Shown here one piece after another: positions 25,042 through 33,788 of a stretch of 48,094 bases of DNA. Under the pieces are notes generated by a model, which did not search any database, had not been told where the DNA came from, and saw nothing but the letters and a program-made list of their open reading frames with translations. The number at the start of each line of letters is the position of its first letter. Within the stretch, counting starts at the first letter, position 1. The stretch lies in NCBI RefSeq assembly GCF_001006805.1, contig NZ_LN811353.1:482160-530253 (forward strand). The letters run 5' to 3'. A program made the position numbers and the translations under genes. This DNA is from Microvirga massiliensis. GTDB lineage: Bacteria; Pseudomonadota; Alphaproteobacteria; Rhizobiales; Beijerinckiaceae.

Positions 25042-25839
25042 TCATCCAGCCGCCATCAGCCATTCATGCGCTGGGTCATTGTGGAAGCGCCAAGTGCGTT
25101 TCGGACCGGCCATGACGTTCAAGTAATAGAGCCTGTATCCGTGCGCCGCCCCGACGGGATGATAGCCGCGGGGAACGAGGGATACGGATCGGTCCTCGAT
25201 GACGAGCGTCTCGTCGAGGGACCGGTCATCCGTGTAGATCCGGTGAAGAGCGTAGCCCTGCGGCGGGTCGATCCGGTGATAGTACGTCTCCTCCAAGGCA
25301 GACTCGTCGGGCAGTGCATCGCGGTCGTGCTTGTGCGGCGGGTAGGACGACCAGTGCCCCGCCGGCGTGATAACTTCGACGACGAGCAGGCTGTGGGCCG
25401 GTGCGGTCTCGGGCAGGATGTTCGCGACATGCCGCGTATTCGTGCCCGTGCCGCGCGTTTCGCTCGTGACGTCGTCAGGGCCGATCAGGCGAGGTGCAAA
25501 GCTGCCCTCGCCGGGCGCGGAGCAGATCGCGACCTCGAGATCAGTCAGAGCCGTCACGCGCCAGTCCCGGCCGGCCGGGACATAGACTGACCAGGGCTTT
25601 CCCTCGAACGGTGTCATCCGCTCGCCGACTGCACCGAAATCCTTGTCTCCCGTCTCGATCCTCGCCTTCCCGCTGATCACGACGAGGCAGACCTCACGAG
25701 CGCCCGTGCTCTCCGCCACGGTCTCGCCTGGGCTCAGGACATGGACATCGAATCCCACATAGGTCCATCCGGCGCCCTCCGGGGTGATGTGATGGACCTG
25801 CCCCTTTTGTCCCGATGGACGAACGAGAAGTTTCGACAT
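25042..25839 (-). CDS. iolB: 5-deoxy-glucuronate isomerase
   Basis: A 265-residue double-cupin enzyme that converts 5-deoxy-D-glucuronate to 5-dehydro-2-deoxy-D-gluconate, step four of myo-inositol catabolism. Typical IolB motifs: GWTYVGFDVHVLSPGETVAE, VYVPAGRDWRVTA, and the metal cupin WSSYPPHKHDRDALPDESAL with LEETYYHRIDPPQGYALHRI. The second metal His is in SLVPRGYHPVGAAHGYRLYY. It is the last gene of the operon, 11 bases after iolE. Length and motifs match the family fully. Confidence 0.95.
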   Translation of the reverse strand: MSKLLVRPSGQKGQVHHITPEGAGWTYVGFDVHVLSPGETVAESTGAREVCLVVISGKARIETGDKDFGAVGERMTPFEGKPWSVYVPAGRDWRVTALTDLEVAICSAPGEGSFAPRLIGPDDVTSETRGTGTNTRHVANILPETAPAHSLLVVEVITPAGHWSSYPPHKHDRDALPDESALEETYYHRIDPPQGYALHRIYTDDRSLDETLVIEDRSVSLVPRGYHPVGAAHGYRLYYLNVMAGPKRTWRFHNDPAHEWLMAAG

Positions 25840-25850
25840 ATCCGATCACC

Positions 25851-26735
25851 TCACAACAGGCCGGCATCCGCGAGATAGCGCCGCAAATTCGCGTAGCCCA
25901 TTCTTGCATAAGTGAGCGGATGAGCCTTGTCGGGGTCCTGCTCGGCTTCGACGACGGCCCAGCCTCGATACCCAGGAAGTTCTTGCAGCACGGCCGGATA
26001 GTCCACGCAGCCATCGCCGGGCACCGTGAAAACGCCCGCGATCACGGCATCGAGGAACGAGAGATCCTCGCGACGGGCTCGCTCCATCACGCTCGGGCGC
26101 ACGTCCTTCGCGTGAAAATGGCTGATCCGGTCGCGGTAGCGCCGTGCCAGTGCCACGGGATCGCCGCCCGCGAAGGTTGCATGGCCGGTATCGAGGAGGA
26201 GATGCACCGATGGTCCTGTCGTGCTCATGAGCGCATCGATGTCGGCTTCGCTCTGCACGACCGTGCCCATATGGTGATGGTAGACGAGCCGCACACCTTC
26301 CGCGAGGCTTGCATCGGCAACCTCCGTCATGCGCTCGCCGAACCGGCGCCACTCGTCCGGCTTCAAGACGGTCCGCTTGGACAGAGGCGTTGAGCGATTG
26401 CCGTGAATGGCGTTCGAGGTCTCGGCGAAGACGAGCACGAAACAGCCCAAAGATTTCAGGAGATCGAGATGCGGGCGCATCGCCGCGAGTTCGTCCTGGG
26501 CCGACCGGCTAAGGAGCTCGGCGGAATACCAGCCCGAAACGAGATCGAGGTCGAAACGAGCCAGCACGGCCCGCAGCGCATCGGGCTCTCGCGGAAACTT
26601 GTGCCCTAGCTCCATGCCCTCGAAGCCGGCCTCCCGGGCCTCTGCGAGACAGGTCTCGAGCGGTGTCGCTCCGCCGAGCTCGCGCAGATCGTCATTCGAC
26701 CACCCGATCGGGTTGGCTCCGATCCTCACGGTCAT
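25851..26735 (-). CDS. iolE: Myo-inosose-2 dehydratase
   Basis: A 294-residue TIM-barrel protein of the xylose-isomerase-like/AP-endonuclease-2 superfamily. IolE removes water from scyllo-inosose (2-keto-myo-inositol), the second step of the pathway. Motifs: RIGANPIGWSNDDL at the start, EGMELGHKFP, VYHHHMGTVVQSEADID, LLLDTGHATFAGGDP and SHFHAKDVRP, with a C-terminal GWAVVEAEQDPDKAHPLTYA. The metal-site Glu, Asp and His residues lie in these motifs. AGGAG sits upstream of the start. It begins four bases after iolD ends, so the two are co-transcribed and probably coupled. Confidence 0.95.
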   Translation of the reverse strand: MTVRIGANPIGWSNDDLRELGGATPLETCLAEAREAGFEGMELGHKFPREPDALRAVLARFDLDLVSGWYSAELLSRSAQDELAAMRPHLDLLKSLGCFVLVFAETSNAIHGNRSTPLSKRTVLKPDEWRRFGERMTEVADASLAEGVRLVYHHHMGTVVQSEADIDALMSTTGPSVHLLLDTGHATFAGGDPVALARRYRDRISHFHAKDVRPSVMERARREDLSFLDAVIAGVFTVPGDGCVDYPAVLQELPGYRGWAVVEAEQDPDKAHPLTYARMGYANLRRYLADAGLL

Positions 26736-26739
26736 GTAC

Positions 26740-28587
26740 TCAATCTCCTAGCCGCTGCTGCTGCAATGCAGTCTCGTAATGTGCACGAGCGTCGCGCACG
26801 GCCTCGCGCGTGGAGACCTCCGGCACGGCGACATCCCACCAATGGCCGCCTGCCTCCGTTGCTATCAGCGGATCGGTCTCGATCACGATTACGCTGGTAC
26901 GATCGGCGCTGCGAGCACGCGCCAGCGCTTCCTCGAGTTCGGCCACGCTCCTTGCCTTCTCGGCCTGGGCCCCGAGACTCGAAGCATGCGCCACGAAATC
27001 AATGTCGGGCAGGGCCGCATGGTCCGTGTGCTCGAAGAGATTGTTGAAGCTCTCGCCACCTGTGGCGCGTTGCAGGCGGTTGATGCAGCCGAAGCCGCGA
27101 TTGTCGAGCACGACGATCGTCAGTCTGGTCCCGAGCAGGATGGAGGTGGCGATCTCCGAGTTCATCATGAGATACGAGCCATCTCCGACCATGACGATCA
27201 CCTCGCGGTCCGGGCAAGCCATTTTCACCCCGATGCCGCCGGCGATCTCGTATCCCATGCACGAATAGCCGTACTCGAGATGGTAGCCGCCCGGCATCGA
27301 GGCTTGCCAGAGCTTGTGCAATTCGCCGGGCAGCCCGCCGGCGGCAGAGACTACGATATCGCTCGGCGATGCGAATCGCTGCACGGCACCGATCACTTGG
27401 GCATCGGAGGGCAGGGCAGCGTTGGTGCTCGCGGTCGCCTTGTCGACCGCCTCCGTCCAGCGGCTCTTCTCATCCCTGGCTTGTTGTCGCAACGTCTCCG
27501 GTGCACGCCAGGAGCTCAGCTTCTGCGACAGCTCCTCGAGCCCGGCGCGCGCATCGGCCACGAGCGGCAGGGCGCGGTGCTTGCCGGCATCGAAGGGCTG
27601 CGTGTTGAGACCGATGATTTGTCGCGCGGCGTTGCGGAACAGCGCCCAGGATCCCGTCGTGAAGTCCTGCAGGCGCGTGCCAATGGCGAGCACGACGTCC
27701 GCCTCCGTCGCGATGACATTCGCGGCGCTCGTTCCCGTGACGCCGATGCTGCCGAGATTGAGCGGGTGGTCGTGAGGAAGGGCACTCTTTCCGGCCTGTG
27801 TCTCGGCGACGGGAATGCCGTGCCGCTCCGCAAATGCGCACAGGGCATCCGTTGCTCCGGAATAGTGCACGCCGCCGCCGGCAATGATGAGCGGCGTCCT
27901 GGCTTGCGTCAGCCGCTCCGCTGCGGCATGCAGTTCGGCATCGTCGGGGCGAATGCGGCGGCAGCGCCAGACCCGCTTCTCGAAGAAGCTCTCTGGATAA
28001 TCGAAGGCCTCGGCCTGCACGTCCTGACACAGGCCGAGCGTGACGGGGCCACATTCCGCGGGATCGGTCAGAACCTGCAGCGCGCGCGGCAGGGCGTTCA
28101 GGATCTGCTCGGGCCGGGTGATCCGGTCGAAGTAACGCGACACGGGGCGGAAGCAGTCATTGGCCGAAACCGTCCCGTCGCCGAAATCCTCGACCTGCTG
28201 CAGTACGGGATCGGGACGCCGGTTGGCGAAAACATCGCCGGGCAGAAGCAGCACCGGCAGGCGATTGACGTGAGCCACAGCTGCGGCCGTGACCATGTTG
28301 GTCGCGCCGGGCCCGATCGAAGTCGTGCAGGCCATCATGCGGCGTCGGCGGGACGCCTTCGCGAAGGCGATGGCCGCATGGGCCATGGCCTGCTCGTTGT
28401 GGGCCCGGAACGTGGGCAGCGAATCGCGTGCTGCCGACAGTGCCTCACCCAGGGCCGCAACATTGCCATGCCCGAAAATCGCCCAGACACCGGCGAGGAG
28501 AGGTACTTCGGCGCGGTCCAGTTCTGTGTGCTGTGCCGCGAGGAAGCGCACGAGCGCCTGCGCCATGGTGAGACGGCTTCTCTGCAC
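26740..28587 (-). CDS. iolD: 3D-(3,5/4)-trihydroxycyclohexane-1,2-dione hydrolase
   Basis: A 615-residue thiamine-diphosphate enzyme that opens the ring of the diketone formed by IolE, giving 5-deoxy-glucuronate. The N-terminal pyrimidine-binding domain begins RLTMAQALVRFLAAQ and has GHGNVAALGEAL. The C-terminal domain holds the ThDP motif GDGSYLMMNSEIATSILLGT (GDG...N). Further marks are EYGYSCMGYEIAGGIGVKMA and ETDPLIATEAGGHWWDVAVP. The start is a GTG with GGGAGG seven to twelve bases upstream; a longer frame exists but runs back into iolC. It is third in the operon, 35 bases after iolC. Confidence 0.94.
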   Translation of the reverse strand: MQRSRLTMAQALVRFLAAQHTELDRAEVPLLAGVWAIFGHGNVAALGEALSAARDSLPTFRAHNEQAMAHAAIAFAKASRRRRMMACTTSIGPGATNMVTAAAVAHVNRLPVLLLPGDVFANRRPDPVLQQVEDFGDGTVSANDCFRPVSRYFDRITRPEQILNALPRALQVLTDPAECGPVTLGLCQDVQAEAFDYPESFFEKRVWRCRRIRPDDAELHAAAERLTQARTPLIIAGGGVHYSGATDALCAFAERHGIPVAETQAGKSALPHDHPLNLGSIGVTGTSAANVIATEADVVLAIGTRLQDFTTGSWALFRNAARQIIGLNTQPFDAGKHRALPLVADARAGLEELSQKLSSWRAPETLRQQARDEKSRWTEAVDKATASTNAALPSDAQVIGAVQRFASPSDIVVSAAGGLPGELHKLWQASMPGGYHLEYGYSCMGYEIAGGIGVKMACPDREVIVMVGDGSYLMMNSEIATSILLGTRLTIVVLDNRGFGCINRLQRATGGESFNNLFEHTDHAALPDIDFVAHASSLGAQAEKARSVAELEEALARARSADRTSVIVIETDPLIATEAGGHWWDVAVPEVSTREAVRDARAHYETALQQQRLGD

Positions 28588-28622
28588 GATCGTCCTCCCG
28601 TCGTTCTCACAATCGACTTTCG

Positions 28623-30536
28623 TCAGGCCGCCGGCCTCAGAGCCATGGCACGATCCCATGCCTCGACGAAGCGGCGGAATCTCCCGGCCATCTCGGCCAC
28701 GATATCGTCGTCGGTCATTCGCCCGGCGAGCCATGATTCTGCGACATCGCCGAAGATCGTGCGACCGATCGCGAATCCCCGGACGATCGGGGATTCCGCG
28801 GCCGATTCGAAGGCCTGGGCGAGCTCCTCTTCCGGCGCCTCGAGACCCAGCATGACCACGCCACGGCAATGGGGATCGCGGGCAGCGATCACCTCCTCGA
28901 TCGCCCGCCACGCGGCGGCATCGTTCTGCGGCTCGAGCTTCCACCAGTCGGGCCTGATTCCGAGATCGTAGAGATGCGCCAGGACGTCGGCGACGGTTCG
29001 CTCCCTCAGCTCTCCGTGCTTCCCCGCGATGATCTCGATCAACAGCTCGCGACCCGTCGTGCGGCAGGCCTCATGCAGCGCGAGTAGCGCTGCATCCTGC
29101 CGCTCCCGGAGATCGGCGGGATCGTCCGGATGGTAGAAGCAGAGACATTTTACGGTCTGCGCCAGCGGCCACTCCACGAGATGCGATCCGAGATCATGCG
29201 CGACGAAGGCGAGGGGACGCGAGCCCGGGACCTCGATGGGGCGGCCGATCCAGAAGTTTTCGCCAGCCGCGTCGAAGAGGGCCTCACGCCCATACTCGCC
29301 GTCGAGCAGAAGGCCGAAACCGTCTCGGCCCTGCGCGACTTCGGCGGCAGCGCGTACCGCGAGGCGCTTCAATGTGCCAATCCGCTCGCGCGGCGCTCCG
29401 ACGCGATCAGCCAATGCTTCGAGCTGGATGCGGTGATCGATGGCGAGGGCCCGCAACGAGAGCGGAGTTTCTTGCCGTGTCGTGACCCAATGCAAGTGGG
29501 AAAGCGTTTCGTCGTGCCGCAGGGCGGGCGTGGCGCTGCCATAATGCAGGAAGTGCTGCAACTCCGTCCAGGTCGGATATTCCGGTGAACAGAGGAGCCG
29601 TGAGACCGCGAAAGCCCCGCAGGCATTGGCATAGGTGCAGGCCTGCTCCAGCGGCTCGCCGCGCAGCCATCCGCGCAGGAAGCCGGCCATGAAGGCATCG
29701 CCGGCCCCGAGCACGTTATAGACTTCGACCGGGAAGCCAGGTCCGCTAATCCCGTCCACCAGCCGTTCGGGAATCGTGCCGGGGAAGACAACGCAGCCCA
29801 TCGGGCCACGCTTGCAGACGATCGTCGCCGCGCTCAGCCGACGAATTGTGCGCAGGGATTCGAGGGTGTCCTGCGAGCCGCCCGCGATGTGCAACTCCTC
29901 CTCGGTCCCAACTATGAGGTCGAGATCCGGGAGAAGGGTTTGCAATCGAGCGCTGACTTCCTCGGAGCGGATATAGCGGTCCTCTCCCGCACCATGGCCG
30001 GCGAGCCCCCAGAGGTTCGGTCGGTAGTCGACATCGAGCACGACCTTGCGCCCGAGTGCGCGCGCGATGCACATTGCCTTGCGGCTCATAGCATCGACAC
30101 TCGGTGTCGAGAAATGCGTTCCCGTGACGACAATCGCGCGAGCGCGTGCGATGAACGCCTCATCGATATCGGCTTCGGTGAGGCCCATATCGGCGCAGTT
30201 CTCGCGATAGAAGATGAGCGGGAAGCTCGTGTCGCTGCGCACGCCGAGGATCACGAGCGCCGTCAGGCGCGCAGGATCGACCTTGACGCCGTTGGTACAT
30301 ACGCCCTCGCGTTCAAGCTGCTCGACGATGAATCGACCCATATGCTCGTCGCCGACACCGGTGATGACGGCGCTCCGTAGGCCGAGCCGGGCCGCACCGA
30401 TCGCGATGTTCGTCGGACAGCCGCCGACGGATTTCGCGAAAGTCGCCATGTCCTCGAGACGCCCGCCGATCTGCTGTCCGTAGAGATCGACGGACGAGCG
30501 CCCGATGGATATGACATCGAGGTCGGGTGTGTTCAT
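28623..30536 (-). CDS. iolC: Fused 5-dehydro-2-deoxygluconokinase / DUF2090 aldolase-like protein
   Basis: A 637-residue two-domain protein. Residues 1 to about 330 are a PfkB/ribokinase-family kinase: DVISIGRSSVDLYGQQIGGR, VGGCPTNIAIGAARLGLRSA, and the catalytic signature NVLGAGDAFMAGFLRGWLRG with the Asp base. It phosphorylates 5-dehydro-2-deoxygluconate. Residues about 340-637 form a DUF2090 domain resembling class-I-aldolase barrels (LRALAIDHRIQLEALADRVG, then DGFGLLLDGEYGREAL, WWKLEPQN and GFAIGRTIFGDVAESWLAGR). In rhizobia this fusion replaces separate IolC and IolJ, so it is expected to cleave the phosphate to malonate semialdehyde and dihydroxyacetone phosphate. Confidence 0.93.
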   Translation of the reverse strand: MNTPDLDVISIGRSSVDLYGQQIGGRLEDMATFAKSVGGCPTNIAIGAARLGLRSAVITGVGDEHMGRFIVEQLEREGVCTNGVKVDPARLTALVILGVRSDTSFPLIFYRENCADMGLTEADIDEAFIARARAIVVTGTHFSTPSVDAMSRKAMCIARALGRKVVLDVDYRPNLWGLAGHGAGEDRYIRSEEVSARLQTLLPDLDLIVGTEEELHIAGGSQDTLESLRTIRRLSAATIVCKRGPMGCVVFPGTIPERLVDGISGPGFPVEVYNVLGAGDAFMAGFLRGWLRGEPLEQACTYANACGAFAVSRLLCSPEYPTWTELQHFLHYGSATPALRHDETLSHLHWVTTRQETPLSLRALAIDHRIQLEALADRVGAPRERIGTLKRLAVRAAAEVAQGRDGFGLLLDGEYGREALFDAAGENFWIGRPIEVPGSRPLAFVAHDLGSHLVEWPLAQTVKCLCFYHPDDPADLRERQDAALLALHEACRTTGRELLIEIIAGKHGELRERTVADVLAHLYDLGIRPDWWKLEPQNDAAAWRAIEEVIAARDPHCRGVVMLGLEAPEEELAQAFESAAESPIVRGFAIGRTIFGDVAESWLAGRMTDDDIVAEMAGRFRRFVEAWDRAMALRPAA

Positions 30537-30557
30537 GTCGAGCAGTTCCCGATGGCC

Positions 30558-31394
30558 TCACGCCGCAGCGTCGCCCGGACGTGGAGGATGCGGGGCCGAG
30601 TCGTAGCAGCCGACCACAGACTGATCGAAATCGATGATGGCTCCAGTCATCAGGCCGGACTCGCTGCTGCACAGGAAGGCGCAGGCCCGCGCAACCTCTG
30701 TGGGGTCGAGCAGCCGCCCGAAGGGCTGCTCGGCTGCTGCGCGTTCGAGCCAGCCGTCCTCCGCGCCATGATAGAAGCGCATGATGCGGTCCTCCCCTGG
30801 AGACGCCATCCAGCCGATGTTCAACCCGTTCACCCGGATACGCCACGGCAGCAGGCTATAGGCGGCGTTCTTCGTGAGGGTTGCGAGCGCACCTTTCGAG
30901 CCGCAATAGGCCGAGATGAACGGCTGGCCGCCATGGGCCGACATCGATAGGATGTTGACCATCGCACCCTCTATGCGCTCCCGTCGCATGATCTTCGCGG
31001 CCTCCTGCATGAGGAAGAAGGGTGCGCGGACATTCACAGCAAACATGCGGTCGAAGAGTTCGGGCGTCGTGTCGAAGATGGTCCCGCGATCCGTCATTCC
31101 GGCAGCGTTCACAAGAGCGTCGACGCGCCCGAAGACACGGTCGGCCACGGCGACGACGGCGCGGGTGTCCTCGATATGGGCAAGATCCGCGCGAACGAAT
31201 TCGGTGCGGCAGCCGCGTGTCGAGAGGTCATTGGCAACGGCGCGCCCGCGCTCGTCGTTACGCCCGCAGATGACGAGACCCTTTACGCCGCGGGCAGCGA
31301 ACAGGTGTGCCACGGCCTCGCCGAGCCCCTGCGTTCCACCCGTGACAACGGCAATCTTCCCGTCGAGCGACAAGGCGCGGTTAGGATCGGTCAC
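30558..31394 (-). CDS. SDR-family oxidoreductase leading the iol operon
   Basis: A 278-residue classical short-chain dehydrogenase. Cofactor motif VVTGGTQGLGEAVAH (16-30), NAAG (97-100), active-site Asn121 and Ser in NILSMSAHGG, and catalytic Tyr163-x3-Lys167 (YCGSK). The GTG at 31394 has GGGAGAGCAAAG directly upstream. It is the first gene of SDR-iolC-iolD-iolE-iolB. SDRs of this type recur in rhizobial inositol loci and may oxidise another inositol isomer (chiro-, scyllo- or a methylated form) or an inosose. The substrate is not shown by the sequence. Confidence 0.88.
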   Translation of the reverse strand: MTDPNRALSLDGKIAVVTGGTQGLGEAVAHLFAARGVKGLVICGRNDERGRAVANDLSTRGCRTEFVRADLAHIEDTRAVVAVADRVFGRVDALVNAAGMTDRGTIFDTTPELFDRMFAVNVRAPFFLMQEAAKIMRRERIEGAMVNILSMSAHGGQPFISAYCGSKGALATLTKNAAYSLLPWRIRVNGLNIGWMASPGEDRIMRFYHGAEDGWLERAAAEQPFGRLLDPTEVARACAFLCSSESGLMTGAIIDFDQSVVGCYDSAPHPPRPGDAAA

Positions 31395-31451
31395 CTTTGC
31401 TCTCCCGGCCCACCGCCGGATAACCGGCAGTCTGCTCTCGGCCAATCAGAA

Positions 31452-31496
31452 TGAAATGACAGTTCCATTTCAGGGTCAAGTTGGACCAAAAATTCT
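31452..31496. promoter_or_regulatory. IolR-type operator pair in the SDR-iolC / iolG divergent promoter
   Basis: Site 1 (31453-31466) reads GAAA-TGACAG-TTCC, one mismatch from GGAA-N6-TTCC; it also lies in a perfect inverted repeat TGAAATG-N7-CATTTCA (31452-31472). Site 2 (31483-31496) reads GGAC-CAAAAA-TTCT, two mismatches. Centres are 30 bp apart, on one face of the helix. A GGAA-N6-TTCC palindrome is the motif I recall for IolR in Sinorhizobium. Confidence 0.6.
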
Positions 31497-31550
31497 TGTA
31501 AGGCCTGACCCGATCCTCTAGCCATGATCGGGTTCACCTCGGAGGGGCGG

Positions 31551-32555
31551 ATGAGTGCGGGAGTGTTGCGGATCGGCCTGCTCGGGGCGGGTCGCATCGG
31601 CCGCATCCACGGCGGCAATGTATCGGCTCATCCGCGTGCGCGTCTTGTCGCCATTGCGGATGCGAGCGAGGAGGCGGCCCGAAGCCTCGCGCAGGTCACG
31701 GGAGCAGGTGTTCGTGACCTGGACGCGATCATTGAGGCGACCGATATCGACGCCGTCCTGATCGGGACGCCGACGGATACCCATGCCGACCTGATCGAGC
31801 GAGCCGCCTGCGCCGGCAAGGCGATCTTCTGCGAGAAGCCGGTGAGCCTCGATGCGGCCCGCACCCGCGCCTGTCTCGACGTCGTGCGCGAGGCCGGGGC
31901 ACGACTCATGGTCGGGTTCAACCGGCGTTTCGATCCGAGCTTTGCGGCCTTGAAGCAGCGCATCGATGGCGGTGAGATCGGGCGCGTCGAGCTCGTCACC
32001 ATCCTGTCGCGGGATCCGTCACCGCCGCCGCTCGACTATGTAGCGCGTTCCGGCGGCCTGTTCCGGGACATGATGATTCATGATTTCGACATGGCTCGGT
32101 TCCTCCTGGGGGAAGAGCCCGTCGAGGTCCACGCGGTCGGCGCCTGCCTCGTCGATCCCGGAATCGGGCAGGCCGGCGATGTCGATACGGCCGCCGTGCT
32201 CCTCAAGACAGCGTCCGGAAAGATTGCCCAGATTTCGAATTCGCGCCGCGCCACCTACGGCTACGACCAACGCGTGGAGGTCCATGGCAGCGCCGGCCTG
32301 CTCGCCGCCGGCAATCAGCACGCCACGACCGTGACTTTCGCTGGCGAACACGGCTACGCGAGCGATCCCGCCTTGCCATTCTTTCTGGAGCGCTATGCAC
32401 AGGCTTACCGAAACGAACTCGAGACCTTTGTCACGGGCGTTCTCGACAGGAAGCCTCTCGCTCCGTCGGGCGAGGACGGATTGCGAGCGCAGGCTCTCGC
32501 AGACGCCGCAACGCGCTCGGCGCAGTCCGGCGAGGCCGTGCGCATTGGTGCTTGA
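31551..32555 (+). CDS. iolG: Inositol 2-dehydrogenase
   Basis: A 334-residue GFO/IDH/MocA-family dehydrogenase that oxidises myo-inositol to scyllo-inosose with NAD+, the first step of the pathway. Rossmann motif IGLLGAGRIGRIHG (8-21), the conserved EKP (95-97) with catalytic Lys96, and SGGLFRDMMIHDFDMARFLL carrying Asp173 and His177, equivalent to the catalytic Asp/His of Bacillus IolG. The start at 31551 follows GGAGGGGCGG; an earlier in-frame ATG would lie in the operator region. Divergent from the SDR-iolCDEB operon and presumably controlled by the same regulator. Confidence 0.93.
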   Translation: MSAGVLRIGLLGAGRIGRIHGGNVSAHPRARLVAIADASEEAARSLAQVTGAGVRDLDAIIEATDIDAVLIGTPTDTHADLIERAACAGKAIFCEKPVSLDAARTRACLDVVREAGARLMVGFNRRFDPSFAALKQRIDGGEIGRVELVTILSRDPSPPPLDYVARSGGLFRDMMIHDFDMARFLLGEEPVEVHAVGACLVDPGIGQAGDVDTAAVLLKTASGKIAQISNSRRATYGYDQRVEVHGSAGLLAAGNQHATTVTFAGEHGYASDPALPFFLERYAQAYRNELETFVTGVLDRKPLAPSGEDGLRAQALADAATRSAQSGEAVRIGA

Positions 32556-32585
32556 TGGCGCTATGCTTGCAGACGTGGCGCCGCC

Positions 32586-32712
32586 ACCCTCACCCGCCCC
32601 TTCGGGGCGACCTCTCCCGTCAAGGGAGAGGTGATGCGCGCGCCACCGCTGCTTCGCCTATCCCCCGGAGGGAGAGGCCGCGCGCGAAGCGCGGGGGTGA
32701 GGGGGAAACACG
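32586..32712. repeat. Family B repeat element (CCCTCACCC ... GGGTGAGGG)
   Basis: ACCCTCACCCGCCCCTTCGG begins the element, followed by CCTCTCCCGTCAAGGGAGAG (inner palindrome CTCTCCC/GGGAGAG) and ending GCGGGGGTGAGGGGG. The outer CCCTCACCC and GGGTGAGGG ends are inverted. A related copy starts at 48019 and a worn one is at 11637-11712. It fills the gap between convergent iolG and the RpiR gene and may act as a terminator. Confidence 0.75.
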
Positions 32713-32836
32713 ATGTTCGCCGAATTATCGAAAGACTATCATATCGATTGATCGTGCATGTCGCATCACTTGTCGATGCACAACATCTCGCGATGCACCG
32801 AGTGATGCTGTGCACGCGAAATCATCCGCTTCAGTC

Positions 32837-33667
32837 TCATCCTGCTCGCCGTTCACCCGTCGCGACTGCCAGTGTCGTCGCGAGGCAGAACGTTCCCGCC
32901 AGTGAACGGAATCCGCTCACATCCGCTTCCACCACATCGAGGCGCACGGTGGCAGCGCTCGCGAGGGGCGAGAAGGGCGAGTCCGTGATTGCGATCACGG
33001 GCAGCCCTTTTCCGGCATGCGCATTCGCGAGTTCCACCGTTGCCGGCATGTAGGGCGTGAAGCTCACGGCGACCAGGGCATCGCCCGCACGGGCCCCTGC
33101 GATCTGCTCGCCCGCGAGCCCGCCGATCTGATCGACGAGGATGCAGCGCTGATCGAGCTTGCTCAGGGCATAGGAGAGATAGACGGCGACAGGGAACGCG
33201 CGGCGCAGGCCGAGGAGATAGATCGTGTCGGCGGCTGCGAGAATCTCTGCCGCGCGATCGAGGCTTTCGGGCGGCACCGTTTCGCGAAGTCGGGTCAGCG
33301 AGACGAGGGCAGCTTCGCTGAAGCGCGTCATTAGGAGCGCAACTCCGTGCTCGCCTTCGGTTTCACGCAGATGGGTCAGGCGCTCCCGGTATTCGGGCCA
33401 GCGTTCCCGCAAGCGATTGCGAAACACGGATTGCAGGTCTGAAAAACCGCTATAGCCGAGCGCCTTGGCGAAACGCACGAGCGTGGACGGTTGCACCTCG
33501 GCGGCTTCCGCGATGCTCGCGACGGTCCCGAAGGCGACTTCGTCGGGATGCGTTACGGCATATTCCGCAACCTGGATCAGCCGCGCCGGCAGATCGTTGC
33601 GTCGGCCGAGGACGAGGCTCTTGAACTCCTCGAAGGCGCGGGGCGGAAGATCCTGTGCCTCGTTCAT
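32837..33667 (-). CDS. iolR: MurR/RpiR-family regulator with SIS domain (IolR-like)
   Basis: A 276-residue protein. The N-terminal RpiR-type helix-turn-helix is at about 15-90 (LIQVAEYAVTHPDEVAFGTV, then ASIAEAAEVQPSTLVRFAKA and LGYSGFSDLQ), and a SIS sugar-phosphate-binding domain at about 125-265 (ADTIYLLGLRRAFPVAVYLS, AGDALVAVSFTPYMPATVEL, GLPVIAITDSPFSPLA). In Sinorhizobium and Salmonella, IolR of this family represses iol genes and is released by 2-deoxy-5-keto-gluconate-6-phosphate. Here it sits between iolG and the phosphatase/transporter genes, with matching palindromes in both divergent promoters. Confidence 0.87.
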   Translation of the reverse strand: MNEAQDLPPRAFEEFKSLVLGRRNDLPARLIQVAEYAVTHPDEVAFGTVASIAEAAEVQPSTLVRFAKALGYSGFSDLQSVFRNRLRERWPEYRERLTHLRETEGEHGVALLMTRFSEAALVSLTRLRETVPPESLDRAAEILAAADTIYLLGLRRAFPVAVYLSYALSKLDQRCILVDQIGGLAGEQIAGARAGDALVAVSFTPYMPATVELANAHAGKGLPVIAITDSPFSPLASAATVRLDVVEADVSGFRSLAGTFCLATTLAVATGERRAG

Positions 33668-33713
33668 CTTGTGCTCCGCGTGTGGCCGTCCTTGACACGT
33701 CTTCCGGGGAAAT

Positions 33714-33756
33714 GGAATGAATGTTCCAGGTGCTCAAGTAAAGGCTGGAATGTTCC
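33714..33756. promoter_or_regulatory. IolR-type operator pair in the iolR / phosphatase divergent promoter
   Basis: Site 1 (33714-33727) is a perfect GGAA-TGAATG-TTCC. Site 2 (33747-33756) is the perfect palindrome GGAATGTTCC, a GGAA-N2-TTCC variant. Their centres are 31 bp apart, close to the 30 bp seen in the iolG promoter. This suggests autoregulation and control of the phosphatase-transporter genes by the RpiR protein. Confidence 0.7.
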
Positions 33757-33788
33757 GTGGCAGCGGTGATCGGGAAAGAGGAGTGCCA

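Noticed and set aside
26779..28971. A 730-codon open frame on the plus strand
   Set aside because: It is antisense to iolD, which has full ThDP-enzyme motifs. The plus-strand translation has no recognisable domain and the composition of a high-GC shadow.
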